Positions 7,133 through 15,098 of a stretch of DNA of 41,681 bases are shown in pieces. The stretch is from Phycisphaerae bacterium. Lineage in GTDB: Bacteria > Planctomycetota > Phycisphaerae > UBA1845. Position 1 is the first letter of the stretch, and the number at the start of each line of letters is the position of its first letter. The position numbers and the translations under genes are program-made. The notes beneath the pieces were generated by a model that had not been told where the DNA came from, searched no databases, and saw nothing but the letters and a program-made list of their open reading frames with translations. The stretch covers positions 1 to 41,681 of the forward strand of contig JAJDDX010000021.1 in the NCBI GenBank assembly GCA_029260055.1, read 5' to 3'.

Positions 7133-8293
7133 ATGCCCAGCGATCCGAGTTTGACCATAGACACCCAGCTCCTTTTCGGTATCGAGGCCGTCGAAGGAAC
7201 CGAGGAAGCTCTCGTGGCCGCTGATGCGCTTCTCGTGCGCAATGTGCAAACCGTAATCCGTGCGCCGGCACACGAGCAAGGAAACGTCCCAGGTTCGCTA
7301 ACCGATCGCGGATTCATTCCCGGAGCCGCTCAGGTGGAAACCAGCTTCGAAATGGACTTGCGCGGCTCGGGTGCCGTGGGCACTGCCCCTGACTGGTTCA
7401 AGCCTGCTAGAACGTGCGGGTACCGGCAAGCTACGATACTTCAGGCACTGATCGGACCAGTAGCCGGCGGCCCGTTCACACATCTGGAGCAAGTCACCAA
7501 CGGCAGCGGCGCCTCGGCGACGGTTTTGTTCCCTACCCCTGATGGATCATCGCGGATCCTGTTTATCGATCAGGCGGGTGGAACCTTCCTGAACCTCGAG
7601 ACGTTGACCGGACAAGACTCAGGAGCCACGGCCACACTATCGGCTGACCAGTCCGCCGCCGGCCATGTATTGAAGCCTCTTAAGCGGTGCGAGAGCGGGA
7701 CGCTCTGGTCGCTCGAGGATCCTGTAAAGAAGAGCGGCCGCGGTACACGGGGATCGATGGTGATCGATCTCGAAGACGGTTCGCCCGGCAAGGTAAAGTT
7801 CACAATGAGCTCCGTCCAGACGGCGGCGCCCGTCATAGATGCTCCGCAGCTGACAGACGTGTCTTATACGGATCTGAATCCCCCGTTGTTCTACGAGACC
7901 GGCGCTGCTTTCTCCGGTTACGTTCCGTTGCTCTCGAAGGTCAGCCTGAACATGCAGAACACGGTGAAGATCCGAAAGGACGCTGCACTCGCCGAGCGAG
8001 GCCAGATCTCCTACCTGATCACGAAGCGTGGATGGACCGGTTCGGCCGATATCGAGATGGTTTCGGTTGCCGAGTTCGACGGTTACGGCAAATGGCTCGC
8101 TGGGCAACCGGAAACCCTCGCCTTTGCGATCAACAGCACCCCGGGGAATGTGATTCGCGTCCATCTCCCCCGGATCCCGTTCAAAGAACCCAGCAACACA
8201 GACGATGAAGGGCAACGCATGCTTACGCTTCCCTTCCCGCTAACCGGCAAGCTTAACAGCGTCGATAATGAGGTCGTCATCGCAGCACTATGA
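7133..8293 (+). CDS. Major tail tube protein (gpV-like)
   Basis: A 386-residue protein in the gpV slot, larger than lambda V (246). The outer parts look like a tail-tube beta-barrel. Residues of about 105-185 form an inserted module containing G-S-G-A-S-A-T-V and, 45 residues later, D-S-G-A-T-A-T-L. The same kind of doubled S-G-A-T-A module recurs near the C-terminus of the tail-tip protein at 19799, so it is probably a surface decoration. ATG 7133 is preceded by AGGAGG at 7122-7127, and the stop overlaps the chaperone ATG by 4 bp. Confidence 0.68.
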   Translation: MPSDPSLTIDTQLLFGIEAVEGTEEALVAADALLVRNVQTVIRAPAHEQGNVPGSLTDRGFIPGAAQVETSFEMDLRGSGAVGTAPDWFKPARTCGYRQATILQALIGPVAGGPFTHLEQVTNGSGASATVLFPTPDGSSRILFIDQAGGTFLNLETLTGQDSGATATLSADQSAAGHVLKPLKRCESGTLWSLEDPVKKSGRGTRGSMVIDLEDGSPGKVKFTMSSVQTAAPVIDAPQLTDVSYTDLNPPLFYETGAAFSGYVPLLSKVSLNMQNTVKIRKDAALAERGQISYLITKRGWTGSADIEMVSVAEFDGYGKWLAGQPETLAFAINSTPGNVIRVHLPRIPFKEPSNTDDEGQRMLTLPFPLTGKLNSVDNEVVIAAL

Positions 8294-8688
8294 TAGTTGC
8301 CAACTCAAAAGGATTCGTGGAGTTCGTCCCGAGCTCAGAACGCAAACTTTCGAAAGCCAAGCAGGCAGTCCTCCTGCTCAGGATGCCGACGATCGAAGAC
8401 CTCGAGGAAGCGCGGGACACCTTCCGGCGTGTGGGCAAGAAGAAGGCCCGCGGAACCGGGAAGATCAAGGCCTACACAATCGATGAGGCGCTCGATCGCG
8501 CTTTTTCAATCTTCTGCGGTGGCGTCGAAAACATGGAGTTGAGCGGAGAGGCGGTCAAGTTCCAAAAGCGTAGCAACGGCCGGGCGTCGCCGCAGTTCTG
8601 CCGACGGTTCTCCGTTGCCGTGAAACAAGAGGCAGTGAACTTCATCATGGAGCTCGGATCTCCAACGGTTGACGACGTAAAAAACTGA
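8290..8688 (+). CDS. Tail assembly chaperone G-like protein
   Basis: A 132-residue protein between the tail tube and the tape measure, the fixed position of tail assembly chaperones. It is highly charged and helical, as expected for gpG. The last codons are GTA AAA AAC TGA, so the stop directly follows an A-AAA-AAC slippery heptamer. A fraction of ribosomes would shift -1 and add the T-like domain (next entries). G coats the tape measure before tube polymerisation. The ATG at 8290 overlaps the tail-tube stop. Confidence 0.8.
   Translation: MIVANSKGFVEFVPSSERKLSKAKQAVLLLRMPTIEDLEEARDTFRRVGKKKARGTGKIKAYTIDEALDRAFSIFCGGVENMELSGEAVKFQKRSNGRASPQFCRRFSVAVKQEAVNFIMELGSPTVDDVKN
8679..8685 (+). promoter_or_regulatory. 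Programmed -1 frameshift site (A AAA AAC)
   Basis: A canonical slippery heptamer, in phase with gene G, directly before its TGA stop. A -1 slip opens a frame that runs without a stop from 8685 to 9089, overlapping the tape-measure start. Lambda G/GT uses the same mechanism at the same place. No downstream pseudoknot was modelled. Confidence 0.8.
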
Positions 8689-9089
8689 CGCTGGCTGCGG
8701 TTCTATTCGAGGACGCGTGGCCTGATCATGAACAAGGTTGCCCAAGAGAAAGAGGACTTAGACGAAAGCATGGTTGTGATGGTAAAGAACCTTCGCGCCG
8801 CATCTGGCTTAGCTGTCCCTTGGACTGCGACCCGTATGCGGGGGAAAAGAAGTGCCCGATCTGCAAGGGCCTCGGACGCTTCCAGATCGACCGCTGTCCG
8901 CAAACCTACCTTACCCGGGATATCTCTGAGTTCGTCTCAGCTTACAACCTCATCCAGTTCGGTATCCTCCCCCGGAGAGGCGCAAGGAATCAGCAGCTCG
9001 CGGCGTTCATGTCCGCGGTGGAAATCTTCTCCAGGCAGTGTGCGAGGATCCGCAAGGCGAAGGCCCCGGTAGATGGGAGCAAAGGCTAA
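8685..9089 (+). CDS. T domain of the G-T frameshift chaperone (zinc-binding)
   Basis: This frame is the -1 continuation of gene G from 8685 to TAA 9087-9089. It adds 134 residues to make a G-T fusion of about 266. It has no good start of its own. A cysteine cluster lies in the middle: C-P-L-D-C, then C-P-I-C-K-G, then a later C-P-Q-T-Y-L, forming a likely zinc site. It ends with a helical stretch (R-Q-C-A-R-I-R-K). In lambda, the T domain of GT recruits the tail-tube protein to the tape-measure complex. The next gene begins 17 bp before this stop. A competing frame (8728-9072) lacks the cysteine cluster and is treated as a shadow. Confidence 0.75.
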   Translation: MTLAAVLFEDAWPDHEQGCPRERGLRRKHGCDGKEPSRRIWLSCPLDCDPYAGEKKCPICKGLGRFQIDRCPQTYLTRDISEFVSAYNLIQFGILPRRGARNQQLAAFMSAVEIFSRQCARIRKAKAPVDGSKG

Positions 9090-11235
9090 AGAAATAGATG
9101 TTGCGGTCCGGCTTGAAGACCAGATCACGCGTCAACTGAATTTCGTCGAGCGCAGTATCCAGAAGTTTGCGACCGGGACGAAGGCGTCATTCGGATTGGT
9201 CGCCGGCGCTTCTAAGTTGGCTGGAATTGGTATTGGCGCGGCGGTGCTTCTGAAGTCCAAAGACATCCTAGAGACGATCGACGGCGTCGAGGATATACGG
9301 TCTCGGATCAACCAGCTCGTCGAGGACTCCGAAGCTGCGAGTCGCGTCACGAAAAAGCTTGTTGAGGCTGCGGCTCAATCGCAGTTTGACTCTGACGATC
9401 TTACCTCTGCGTTCGAAGCATTTCGGAACGCGGGTCTCGACGATGCAGATCGTCTTGCGCTCCTCTCCGCACGAGTGGCCGACACCGTCCAGAGGGATGC
9501 CGAGTCAGTAGCCCGCGCCGTGACAAACCTCGAGGTCGTAACGCTCCGAGAGATGGGCGTTTTGCTTGAGCGATCTAAGGACACGGCGACGGTTAGCTAT
9601 AAAGGCATCACCACCACCGTCAAGAACGAGAACGCCGAGATTCAGAACGCCATTGCGCAGTTGTTCGAGCGGGAATTCCCGGGTTCGTTTCAAGTCGGAG
9701 CGACGGAAGTATCCGAAAAGCTCAAGAGGCTCGCGTCGCAGACACAAGACATACTACAGCGCACCCTCGCGATCATGGGTCCAAGGCTTGGCGAGCAGAT
9801 CGACCGGATCACCAAGTTCGTCGACAAGCATCGCGAGACGATCATCGCTGTTGGCCAGGAGGCCATTCGCGAAGTCGGACGGTTCTCTGACTTCTTCACA
9901 GAACGGATTCTCGCGGGGGTAGATCTTTCAAAAGACTTGGTGGAAGTAACGCTCGCGGCGTTGGGCATTCAGATCAGTGGGTACGAGGCCGCAAGGGAAC
10001 GCATCGAGAAGACGAGCACGAGTACGCTTGAGCGAATCAAACAGATAGCTATAGACGGAGCGAACTTCTTGGTGTCGCTTGGACCGGCTGCCTTCAATCT
10101 TGGCGAGCTGATCCTTCGCGTTTTGCTGCGCACTCTTGAGAACGGGGCTAGGTTCGCTTTCGATCTTGTGGCCGCTGGGTTCCGTGTGTTCGGCGCGGCC
10201 GTCGGTGGCGGAATCGAATCTGGACTGAATCTCGCGATCCCGACGATCAACCGATTCATCGAACGGCTGAACAAGATGCTCGCCCGATTCGGCGTGGACA
10301 TACCGCTGATCTCGAAGTTTGAGGGTATATCTAAGCGGTTGGAGAATGCCGCAGCTGATAGCGCCGAGCAATTCGACCGCACGCTACGGAAGATCAATGA
10401 GAACGTGAAGGCTAACGCGGCCGACTACGAAAAGTTTACTTCAAAACTTCCTCAGCAGATCGATGACATCAGGGACAGCCTTGACAAGTTCTCAGAGGTC
10501 ACCGGCGTCAGATCGGTTCTCAACGAGCTCGCGGCTCTCGGGGAGCGTATTCACACGACGACGGAGCGGCTCAAGAGTGCGCGGGCGGCGCTGAATGAGC
10601 GGACGCCGCTACCGGGAGTACCGAGTGGGGCTCGTGGAGGTAAGAAAGAAGGTGATCTGGGTCCGGACTCGATCGCCGCTGCAATCGTTTCGGGGATTCA
10701 GGAAGGCTTAGAGGCATGGAAGGATGGTCTCAAAAAGCTCGAGGAATCCGCAAAAAACACCGTCGCCAATATCCGCACGACTTTTGTCGATGGGCTTGCC
10801 GATGGGCTGACCGGATCAATTGATAACATCAACAGCCTCGGAGAAGCGTTCGACAACATTGTCGATTCAATCCTGCTTTCGATACAAAGGCTGGCGATCG
10901 AAGCGGCGTCTTCCGCGCTATTCGATCTCCTCTTAAGCCCGATCATATCCGGCATTGTCGGCGGCATTCCTGGCCTAGGTGGTTCGAATACGCCAAGCGC
11001 GGGAGGAAGCCTGCCCTCGACCGATCTCACGCTCCGCAATCCGCTAAACACTCAGTTTGGCGGACCCCGAGCTACGTCGATCCGTCAAGGGGACACGATC
11101 ATCAACATGAACGTGAACGCACGGGACGCGAAGAGCTTTGACCAGGACCTGATCGAACGCAGGAACCTAATCGTCGGGATCGTCGCCGATGCGAGAGCTA
11201 GCTCCCCTGCCGTTCGGCAGGAGCTTGCCGCTTAA
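9073..11235 (+). CDS. Tail tape measure protein
   Basis: A 720-residue, mostly alpha-helical protein with hydrophobic stretches (near residues 35-55, 345-385 and 590-660) and long charged coiled-coil regions, directly after the chaperone. The tape measure sets tail length. At about 0.15 nm per residue it predicts a tail of roughly 110 nm, so a long non-contractile tail like lambda. The C-terminal part ends with an N-M-N-V-N-A-R-D strand region and a short helix, as in lambda H family proteins. ATG 9073 overlaps the G-T stop. Confidence 0.9.
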   Translation: MGAKAKEIDVAVRLEDQITRQLNFVERSIQKFATGTKASFGLVAGASKLAGIGIGAAVLLKSKDILETIDGVEDIRSRINQLVEDSEAASRVTKKLVEAAAQSQFDSDDLTSAFEAFRNAGLDDADRLALLSARVADTVQRDAESVARAVTNLEVVTLREMGVLLERSKDTATVSYKGITTTVKNENAEIQNAIAQLFEREFPGSFQVGATEVSEKLKRLASQTQDILQRTLAIMGPRLGEQIDRITKFVDKHRETIIAVGQEAIREVGRFSDFFTERILAGVDLSKDLVEVTLAALGIQISGYEAARERIEKTSTSTLERIKQIAIDGANFLVSLGPAAFNLGELILRVLLRTLENGARFAFDLVAAGFRVFGAAVGGGIESGLNLAIPTINRFIERLNKMLARFGVDIPLISKFEGISKRLENAAADSAEQFDRTLRKINENVKANAADYEKFTSKLPQQIDDIRDSLDKFSEVTGVRSVLNELAALGERIHTTTERLKSARAALNERTPLPGVPSGARGGKKEGDLGPDSIAAAIVSGIQEGLEAWKDGLKKLEESAKNTVANIRTTFVDGLADGLTGSIDNINSLGEAFDNIVDSILLSIQRLAIEAASSALFDLLLSPIISGIVGGIPGLGGSNTPSAGGSLPSTDLTLRNPLNTQFGGPRATSIRQGDTIINMNVNARDAKSFDQDLIERRNLIVGIVADARASSPAVRQELAA

Positions 11236-11302
11236 GCAGGTGGTTTTCGGCTGGCCCTTGCGATAGCTGCCGAAAGGCTCTATCCGGAACTAAGGCTGGC
11301 GA

Positions 11303-12031
11303 ATGCGGAGTTCCGAAAAAACCGACGTAGTTGTAACTGCGAGGAACTCAACCTCTTTCACGCTGGGGCTGTTTTCGCTCATTCTTGGTACCGTAGGGTT
11401 GCTCCTTTCTTGGATACCCTATCTCGGACTGTTTGCGCTACCTGTTGCCGGTGTAGGAATACTTTTGGCTGGCATTGGGATGGTTATCGCGGTCTTCAAG
11501 CGGTTCAGCGGGTTTGGATTCCCGATAGTTGGGGCTGCGATTTGTGCGCTGGCGATCGGAGTCGCTATCGTAACCACGACGACAACTGTAGAGGTCATCA
11601 ATGAGGCAATGGACGCTCATGCGGATGACGAGAGCGCGTCTGATGATACCCCGGAGCAGGAGAGGGCTAAGGGCGAGTACATCAAGGAACAACTGGAACT
11701 CTACGAAGTCTCGGGGACCTACAGGGAGTCCCTCCTTGACGGTCGCGTACCCGGCGTAACTTTTAAGCTCCGCAATAAGGGTACCCGTCAACTCGACAAG
11801 GTAAAGGTCACGGTGTTTTTCAAGGACAGTGCCGGATCGATCATTTACGAGGAAGACTACAACCCGGTCTCAGTATCGGCTTGGACGCTCACTGGCGACA
11901 ACAAGCCGCTAAAGCCGGGCTACGTCTGGCAGATCGAGCGTGGCAAATTCTTCTCGGCAAAGTCAGTGCCAAGCGAGTGGAAAGAGGGGAGCATCGCAGC
12001 TGAGGTGACTGAAATCGAGTTCTCGAAGTAG
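11303..12031 (+). CDS. Membrane protein with exported Ig-like domain (accessory gene)
   Basis: A 242-residue protein that is not a tail protein. It has three hydrophobic segments (about residues 18-37, 40-65 and 71-92) with a Gly-rich DUF4190-like look, then a charged linker (E/D-rich, about 100-130). A soluble beta-rich domain follows (about 135-242) with the V-K-V-T-V-F-F-K-D-S-A-G strand-turn pattern of FxLYD-type Ig-like domains. It is the first gene of the accessory block that splits the tail operon. A role in altering the lysogen's envelope or in superinfection exclusion is possible. The start codon has only a weak ribosome-binding site. Confidence 0.65.
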   Translation: MRSSEKTDVVVTARNSTSFTLGLFSLILGTVGLLLSWIPYLGLFALPVAGVGILLAGIGMVIAVFKRFSGFGFPIVGAAICALAIGVAIVTTTTTVEVINEAMDAHADDESASDDTPEQERAKGEYIKEQLELYEVSGTYRESLLDGRVPGVTFKLRNKGTRQLDKVKVTVFFKDSAGSIIYEEDYNPVSVSAWTLTGDNKPLKPGYVWQIERGKFFSAKSVPSEWKEGSIAAEVTEIEFSK

Positions 12032-12091
12032 CGACACCCGTATATCGCGAACTCCGTGTTCGAACCCGAAGAGTTCCTTCAAGATTGACAC

Positions 12092-12592
12092 TCAGCGCGT
12101 ACCAGGAGCAGCTCGCGTGAAGCGCAGGTCACGTTCCTCGTATAGAGTCCCGGCCTCCCACGCGTCGCACAACGGACGGCTATTCTGCAGGCACCGGTAC
12201 CCAACTTCGATCGTTCCTACTGCGACAGCATCCATCACTGCCTGGGTCACCGGGCCGCCGAACGCGTTCAACCCTTGGATCTTTTCTGGGCGCAAGTAAC
12301 CGAGCATCGATCCCCGTCCGCCTTCTAAAATGACGTCAGTCTCGGCGGGATAAACCACGTGAAAGTAACTGGAGTGCTGGCCGTCGACTCCGCTCACATG
12401 GAGGGTGAAGGTTGTCCACCCATCGCTCGTGCTGGCATTGATAACGTCGCCACGAAGCGCCACCGGATAAGATGTCCATGCGGCGGGGTTCGCAGACATT
12501 TTTGCTGCGTCAATCGAACCCAAGGTGCTCCTATGGCCCAAAGAGCAGGCACCCACTGAGAGCGCGAGGAGGATAGGTAGGATCGCTTTCAT
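12092..12592 (-). CDS. Predicted lipoprotein (accessory gene)
   Basis: A 166-residue protein on the minus strand with a clear lipoprotein signal: M-K-A-I-L-P-I-L-L-A-L-S-V-G-A-C, lipobox V-G-A-C with the modified cysteine at C16. The mature part is beta-rich (V-A-L-R-G-D-V and T-T-F-T-L-H-V strands), perhaps an OB-like barrel, with two further cysteine sites late in the chain. No known family is recognised. A surface lipoprotein made by the lysogen could exclude related phages or mask a receptor. It converges with the gene ending at 12031 and has its own start (GTAGGA upstream), so it is probably expressed separately. Confidence 0.7.
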   Translation of the reverse strand: MKAILPILLALSVGACSLGHRSTLGSIDAAKMSANPAAWTSYPVALRGDVINASTSDGWTTFTLHVSGVDGQHSSYFHVVYPAETDVILEGGRGSMLGYLRPEKIQGLNAFGGPVTQAVMDAVAVGTIEVGYRCLQNSRPLCDAWEAGTLYEERDLRFTRAAPGTR

Positions 12593-12635
12593 TCCTACAA
12601 TCTAAGCACAGTAAAGGGGTAGGACAAGACGCGGT

Positions 12636-12643
12636 GCGTTGCG
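12636..12643. repeat. Left copy of 8-bp imperfect target duplication
   Basis: GCGTTGCG abuts the left inverted repeat. The right flank at 13702-13709 reads GTGTTGCG, a 7 of 8 match, as expected for an older target-site duplication. Confidence 0.6.
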
Positions 12644-12667
12644 GGTAGTGTCTCAGTTTGAAATCTG
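12644..12667 (+). repeat. Left terminal inverted repeat
   Basis: It begins GGTAGTGTCTCAG and is the exact reverse complement of 13678-13701. The inverted-repeat family was not assigned. Confidence 0.85.
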
Positions 12668-12672
12668 CGGAC

Positions 12673-12984
12673 CTAGTCAGCGTTAGTCTTGTCGAAGAGC
12701 GTCAGCACCCGGTCGATGAACAACTGAGCGTATTCAACTCCAAGCCGTTCACCGAGCCCCAACAGTAGAAGCACTTCAAGGGATAATATAGAGAACGGCG
12801 CACTCCAGGTGTCGAACCCACGGAACAGCCAAGCGTCAAACAGAATGACACCGACCAGTGCCATGAAGAACCAGTCCTCGCGCCGTTTGTCACGCTCGGA
12901 CTCTAGCTGACGCTCTAGTTCGGCAACGGCATCGTTGACCGGATTGCCAACATCCCCCGACGGGATATCGTCAAGTTCAGGCAC
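12673..12984 (-). CDS. Two-helix membrane protein, candidate PanT-type toxin
   Basis: A 103-residue protein. It has an acidic, coiled-coil-prone N-terminus (about residues 15-36, rich in E/R), a first hydrophobic segment (about 38-54, starting W-F-F-M-A-L-V) and a second (about 62-80, L-E-V-L-L-L-L-G-L), then a short helical tail. Its GTG start overlaps the end of the Panacea-domain gene by 8 bp, so the two are translationally coupled. Panacea antitoxins are known to neutralise very diverse toxins, including small membrane proteins that depolarise the cell. A membrane-toxin role is inferred from this pairing. The order, antitoxin first, also fits. Confidence 0.6.
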   Translation of the reverse strand: MPELDDIPSGDVGNPVNDAVAELERQLESERDKRREDWFFMALVGVILFDAWLFRGFDTWSAPFSILSLEVLLLLGLGERLGVEYAQLFIDRVLTLFDKTNAD

Positions 12985-13441
12985 AGAGTAAGTCGAAGTA
13001 TTCTTCGCGAATATCTTCGTTAGGGATTTTGATGTGAGGTATGCCGGGCTGATAATGCTTGGCCCACGCGCCCTCGCTCCGATGAGTGATCGCCACCAGT
13101 TCCCCTGGAGTTTTGAGCTTTAGTTTCTCGTACATCTCGGTCAGCGCCTTCAATGCTGATCCTGGGGGAGTTCGGGGTATAGCGTGGAACACGTTCTTGA
13201 TCGGGTCACGACCGAAAGCCTTGACGCGGTGGTACAGACTAGAGAGTACGGGTCCGTAGGACCAAGCTTCGAAACGCTCTTGACGAATAAGCGGGTCTCC
13301 ATTTTCACGGCCAAGGTGCGCCATGTGAGCAACATAAAGAATCTTTTGAAGTCGAAGGTTTGTAAGCGTCCAGTCGGAAAGTTCGCAAAGTGTTTTCGCG
13401 GCAGACGCAGCAGTAACCGACTGTCCTTGATTGCCCATCAT
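12977..13441 (-). CDS. Panacea (DUF4065/SocA-like) antitoxin
   Basis: A 154-residue protein with Panacea-domain features: the T-N-L-R-L-Q-K-I-L-Y-V-A-H segment near residues 27-39, then E-A-W-S-Y-G-P-V around 59-66, and a later helix with S-E-G-A-W. The family includes SocA and the antitoxins of PanAT systems. The longer frame begins at GTG 13471, but ATG 13441 is preferred because AGGAAGG lies 5 bp before it. A second ATG follows at 13438. It is the first gene of a two-gene operon whose second gene encodes a membrane protein, all inside an inverted-repeat element. Confidence 0.8.
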   Translation of the reverse strand: MMGNQGQSVTAASAAKTLCELSDWTLTNLRLQKILYVAHMAHLGRENGDPLIRQERFEAWSYGPVLSSLYHRVKAFGRDPIKNVFHAIPRTPPGSALKALTEMYEKLKLKTPGELVAITHRSEGAWAKHYQPGIPHIKIPNEDIREEYFDLLCA

Positions 13442-13483
13442 CGTATCCTTCCTGGTGCCAATTGTAGTCACTTTACGCTCAGG

Positions 13484-13512
13484 TTGGTACTCACTTTGAC
13501 GCCCTCTGTCAA
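13484..13512 (-). promoter_or_regulatory. Candidate promoter of the Panacea operon
   Basis: On the minus strand, TTGACA (13512-13507), a 17-bp spacer and TACCAA (13489-13484) lie inside the element, about 40 bp before the likely ATG. A second -10-like TACAAT lies at 13466-13461. The element therefore seems to carry its own promoter. The -35 is a consensus match and the -10 is weak. Confidence 0.4.
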
Positions 13513-13677
13513 TAAAGATTCCGTGCGGTGCTGATGAAAACCCCTGCGATTACATGGCTCTCATTAAAGCCATGCCGTGTTGACCGCCGCTCCTACAACG
13601 TCAGCGGGACGCTCCTCGCCTCTTGGTCCTCTCGGCATAACTCCATGGTAACTCAGGTATGCTCGTAGGCAACCCCC

Positions 13678-13701
13678 CAGATTTCAAACTGAGACACTAC
13701 C
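13678..13701 (-). repeat. Right terminal inverted repeat
   Basis: The exact reverse complement of 12644-12667, ending CTGAGACACTACC. It is followed directly by the right copy of the imperfect target duplication. Confidence 0.85.
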
Positions 13702-13709
13702 GTGTTGCG
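13702..13709. repeat. Right copy of 8-bp imperfect target duplication
   Basis: GTGTTGCG, next to the right inverted repeat, matching 12636-12643 in 7 of 8 positions. Confidence 0.6.
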
Positions 13710-13797
13710 GGTATTGAGAGATCGCTATTGCCGAGATGCTGACCGGAATCACTGGGCGGGTGTCGTAGCTGGAGAAATAGGGCAGGGTCTCCGGGAT

Positions 13798-15000
13798 ATG
13801 AGTTCTGTCGTGACACGTGTTCTCGAGATGATTCGCTCAGGGTTCGTGCGCCTGCGATGGCGCCTCGTTTGGCTGTTCGACTTCTCGGGAATGCGGGTGG
13901 TCTGGCTGAAGTTCTTTCCCAGGCATGACTGTATCGAGTTAGAGGAGAAGGGGTGGAAGCCCAGAACCGGAGTGCTTTGGGCGGTGAGTATCTATTCTGC
14001 GACCTTCGGCATCGCGTCAAATCGATATGAGAATGCTTTGGATCGTATCGAGCACCGCCAAGATAGTATCTACGCCCAGCTTGGTACGGAGCAATGGAAG
14101 GCAGCGCTAGCGCGCATCCCCGGTGCGCAAAAGATGACACGCCCTAAGGATTTGGAGTTCTTCTGGCCGTCTACGGTTTTTGTTTCAATGTTCGGTACTT
14201 TCGAGACGGACCGGGAGAACATAGAAACACTAAAAGACATCGCCGTATCTTTCAAAAAATCCCTTCGCGACGTGTATTTCTATGGTGCCGACCTCAGCGG
14301 TGCCGACCTCACCGGCGCGGATTTCACCGGCGCGCAGCTTTCCTGGGCGCATCTTAGCGGAACGCGACTGTGGCGTGCTAACTTCACCGGCGCGTTCCTT
14401 ACTGGCGCGTACCTCGTCAAAGCGGACCCCATCGGTGCGAACTTCACCAACGCCCACCTCGCCCACTCGAAGCTCACCAACGCGAACTTCAAGGATGCGA
14501 TCCTCGCTGGCGCGGACCTAGGGCGTGCCACCCTCGTCAAGGCCGACCTCACTGGCGCCGACCTGACCGGCGCGGATCTCACCGGCGCGTACCTCACCAG
14601 GGCTGACCTCACTGGCGCCGACCTCACCGGAGCAGACCTCACCGACGCGGACCTCACTAACGCGGGTCTCATCGGCACAGTCCTAATCGGCGCGGACCTC
14701 ACGGGCGCGGACCTCACCAACGCGTACCTCACGGATGCGATCCTAACCGGTGCGGACCTCACGGCAACCGATTTGACTGGGGTGAAAGCGCTGTCATGCG
14801 AACAACTCTCCGAGAGCGAGAATTTTGAGTTCGCATACCGTGACGAATCTCTCGCTTGCGGACACGCTATTCGGGATGACCTCAGGGGTGAAGAACTCGT
14901 AGCGGCGTATGATTGGAGGCGTGTAACAGTGACGGATATCGGCGGCAGAAAAAACGGATATGTTCCTCCTGCTGTGTACTCCTCCCGCGCCCCGGAGTAA
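13798..15000 (+). CDS. Pentapeptide-repeat protein with N-terminal helical domain
   Basis: A 400-residue protein. Residues of about 163-355 are continuous pentapeptide repeats of the A-D-L-T-G type, which fold into a square right-handed beta-helix. At the DNA level the units are near-identical runs of the CTCACCGGCGCGGA kind. The N-terminal 160 residues are basic at first (R-S-G-F-V-R-L-R-W-R), then hydrophobic around 58-72, perhaps membrane-associating. The tail after the helix has three cysteines. The frame is open from GTG 13702, inside the target duplication; ATG 13798 is a more likely start. Pentapeptide proteins include DNA mimics and scaffolds. No specific role can be read here. Confidence 0.75.
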   Translation: MSSVVTRVLEMIRSGFVRLRWRLVWLFDFSGMRVVWLKFFPRHDCIELEEKGWKPRTGVLWAVSIYSATFGIASNRYENALDRIEHRQDSIYAQLGTEQWKAALARIPGAQKMTRPKDLEFFWPSTVFVSMFGTFETDRENIETLKDIAVSFKKSLRDVYFYGADLSGADLTGADFTGAQLSWAHLSGTRLWRANFTGAFLTGAYLVKADPIGANFTNAHLAHSKLTNANFKDAILAGADLGRATLVKADLTGADLTGADLTGAYLTRADLTGADLTGADLTDADLTNAGLIGTVLIGADLTGADLTNAYLTDAILTGADLTATDLTGVKALSCEQLSESENFEFAYRDESLACGHAIRDDLRGEELVAAYDWRRVTVTDIGGRKNGYVPPAVYSSRAPE

Positions 15001-15098
15001 GGAAGCTCGCGATGAAGAAGACCACGGACGCATTGTAGAGAGCCAAGATTCTGATGATGCCCTCGCCTGTGGACGTCCCATCCCTCAGCGCTGAAGAT

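Larger units (their letters stand above)
12644..13701. mobile_element. Transposase-less inverted-repeat element carrying a PanAT-like toxin-antitoxin pair
   Basis: A 1058-bp segment bounded by perfect 24-bp inverted repeats (12644-12667 and 13678-13701; ends GGTAGTG and CACTACC). The pairing extends imperfectly to 27 bp. Flanking 8-bp sequences match in 7 positions. Inside are only two minus-strand genes, a Panacea-domain protein and a two-helix membrane protein, plus about 236 bp of leader. No transposase is present, so movement would need one supplied in trans. The toxin gene stops 5 bp inside the left repeat, leaving almost no spare DNA on that side. The pentapeptide gene's open frame begins at the right target copy, so the insertion landed just upstream of that gene. 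Confidence 0.8.

Noticed and set aside
8728-9072. Plus-strand open frame between gene G and tape measure
   Set aside because: It overlaps the -1 frame entered at the slippery site. The -1 frame has the cysteine cluster and continues gene G without a stop, so this frame is a shadow.
11245-11275. Hairpin TTTCGGC/GCCGAAA after the tape measure gene
   Set aside because: The 17-base loop is large and no T-run follows, so a terminator is not supported.
12950-14000. Possible CRISPR-like or tandem repeats around the toxin-antitoxin cassette
   Set aside because: Only one inverted pair and one short flanking pair are present, with no regular spacers.
14280-14762. Minus-strand frame of 160 codons rich in R-S-A-P-V repeats
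   Set aside because: It is the antisense of the pentapeptide repeats; the regular protein pattern comes from the DNA repeat.
14280-14800. CRISPR-like periodic repeats
   Set aside because: The 15-bp period is in frame and encodes pentapeptide repeats; there are no unique spacers.
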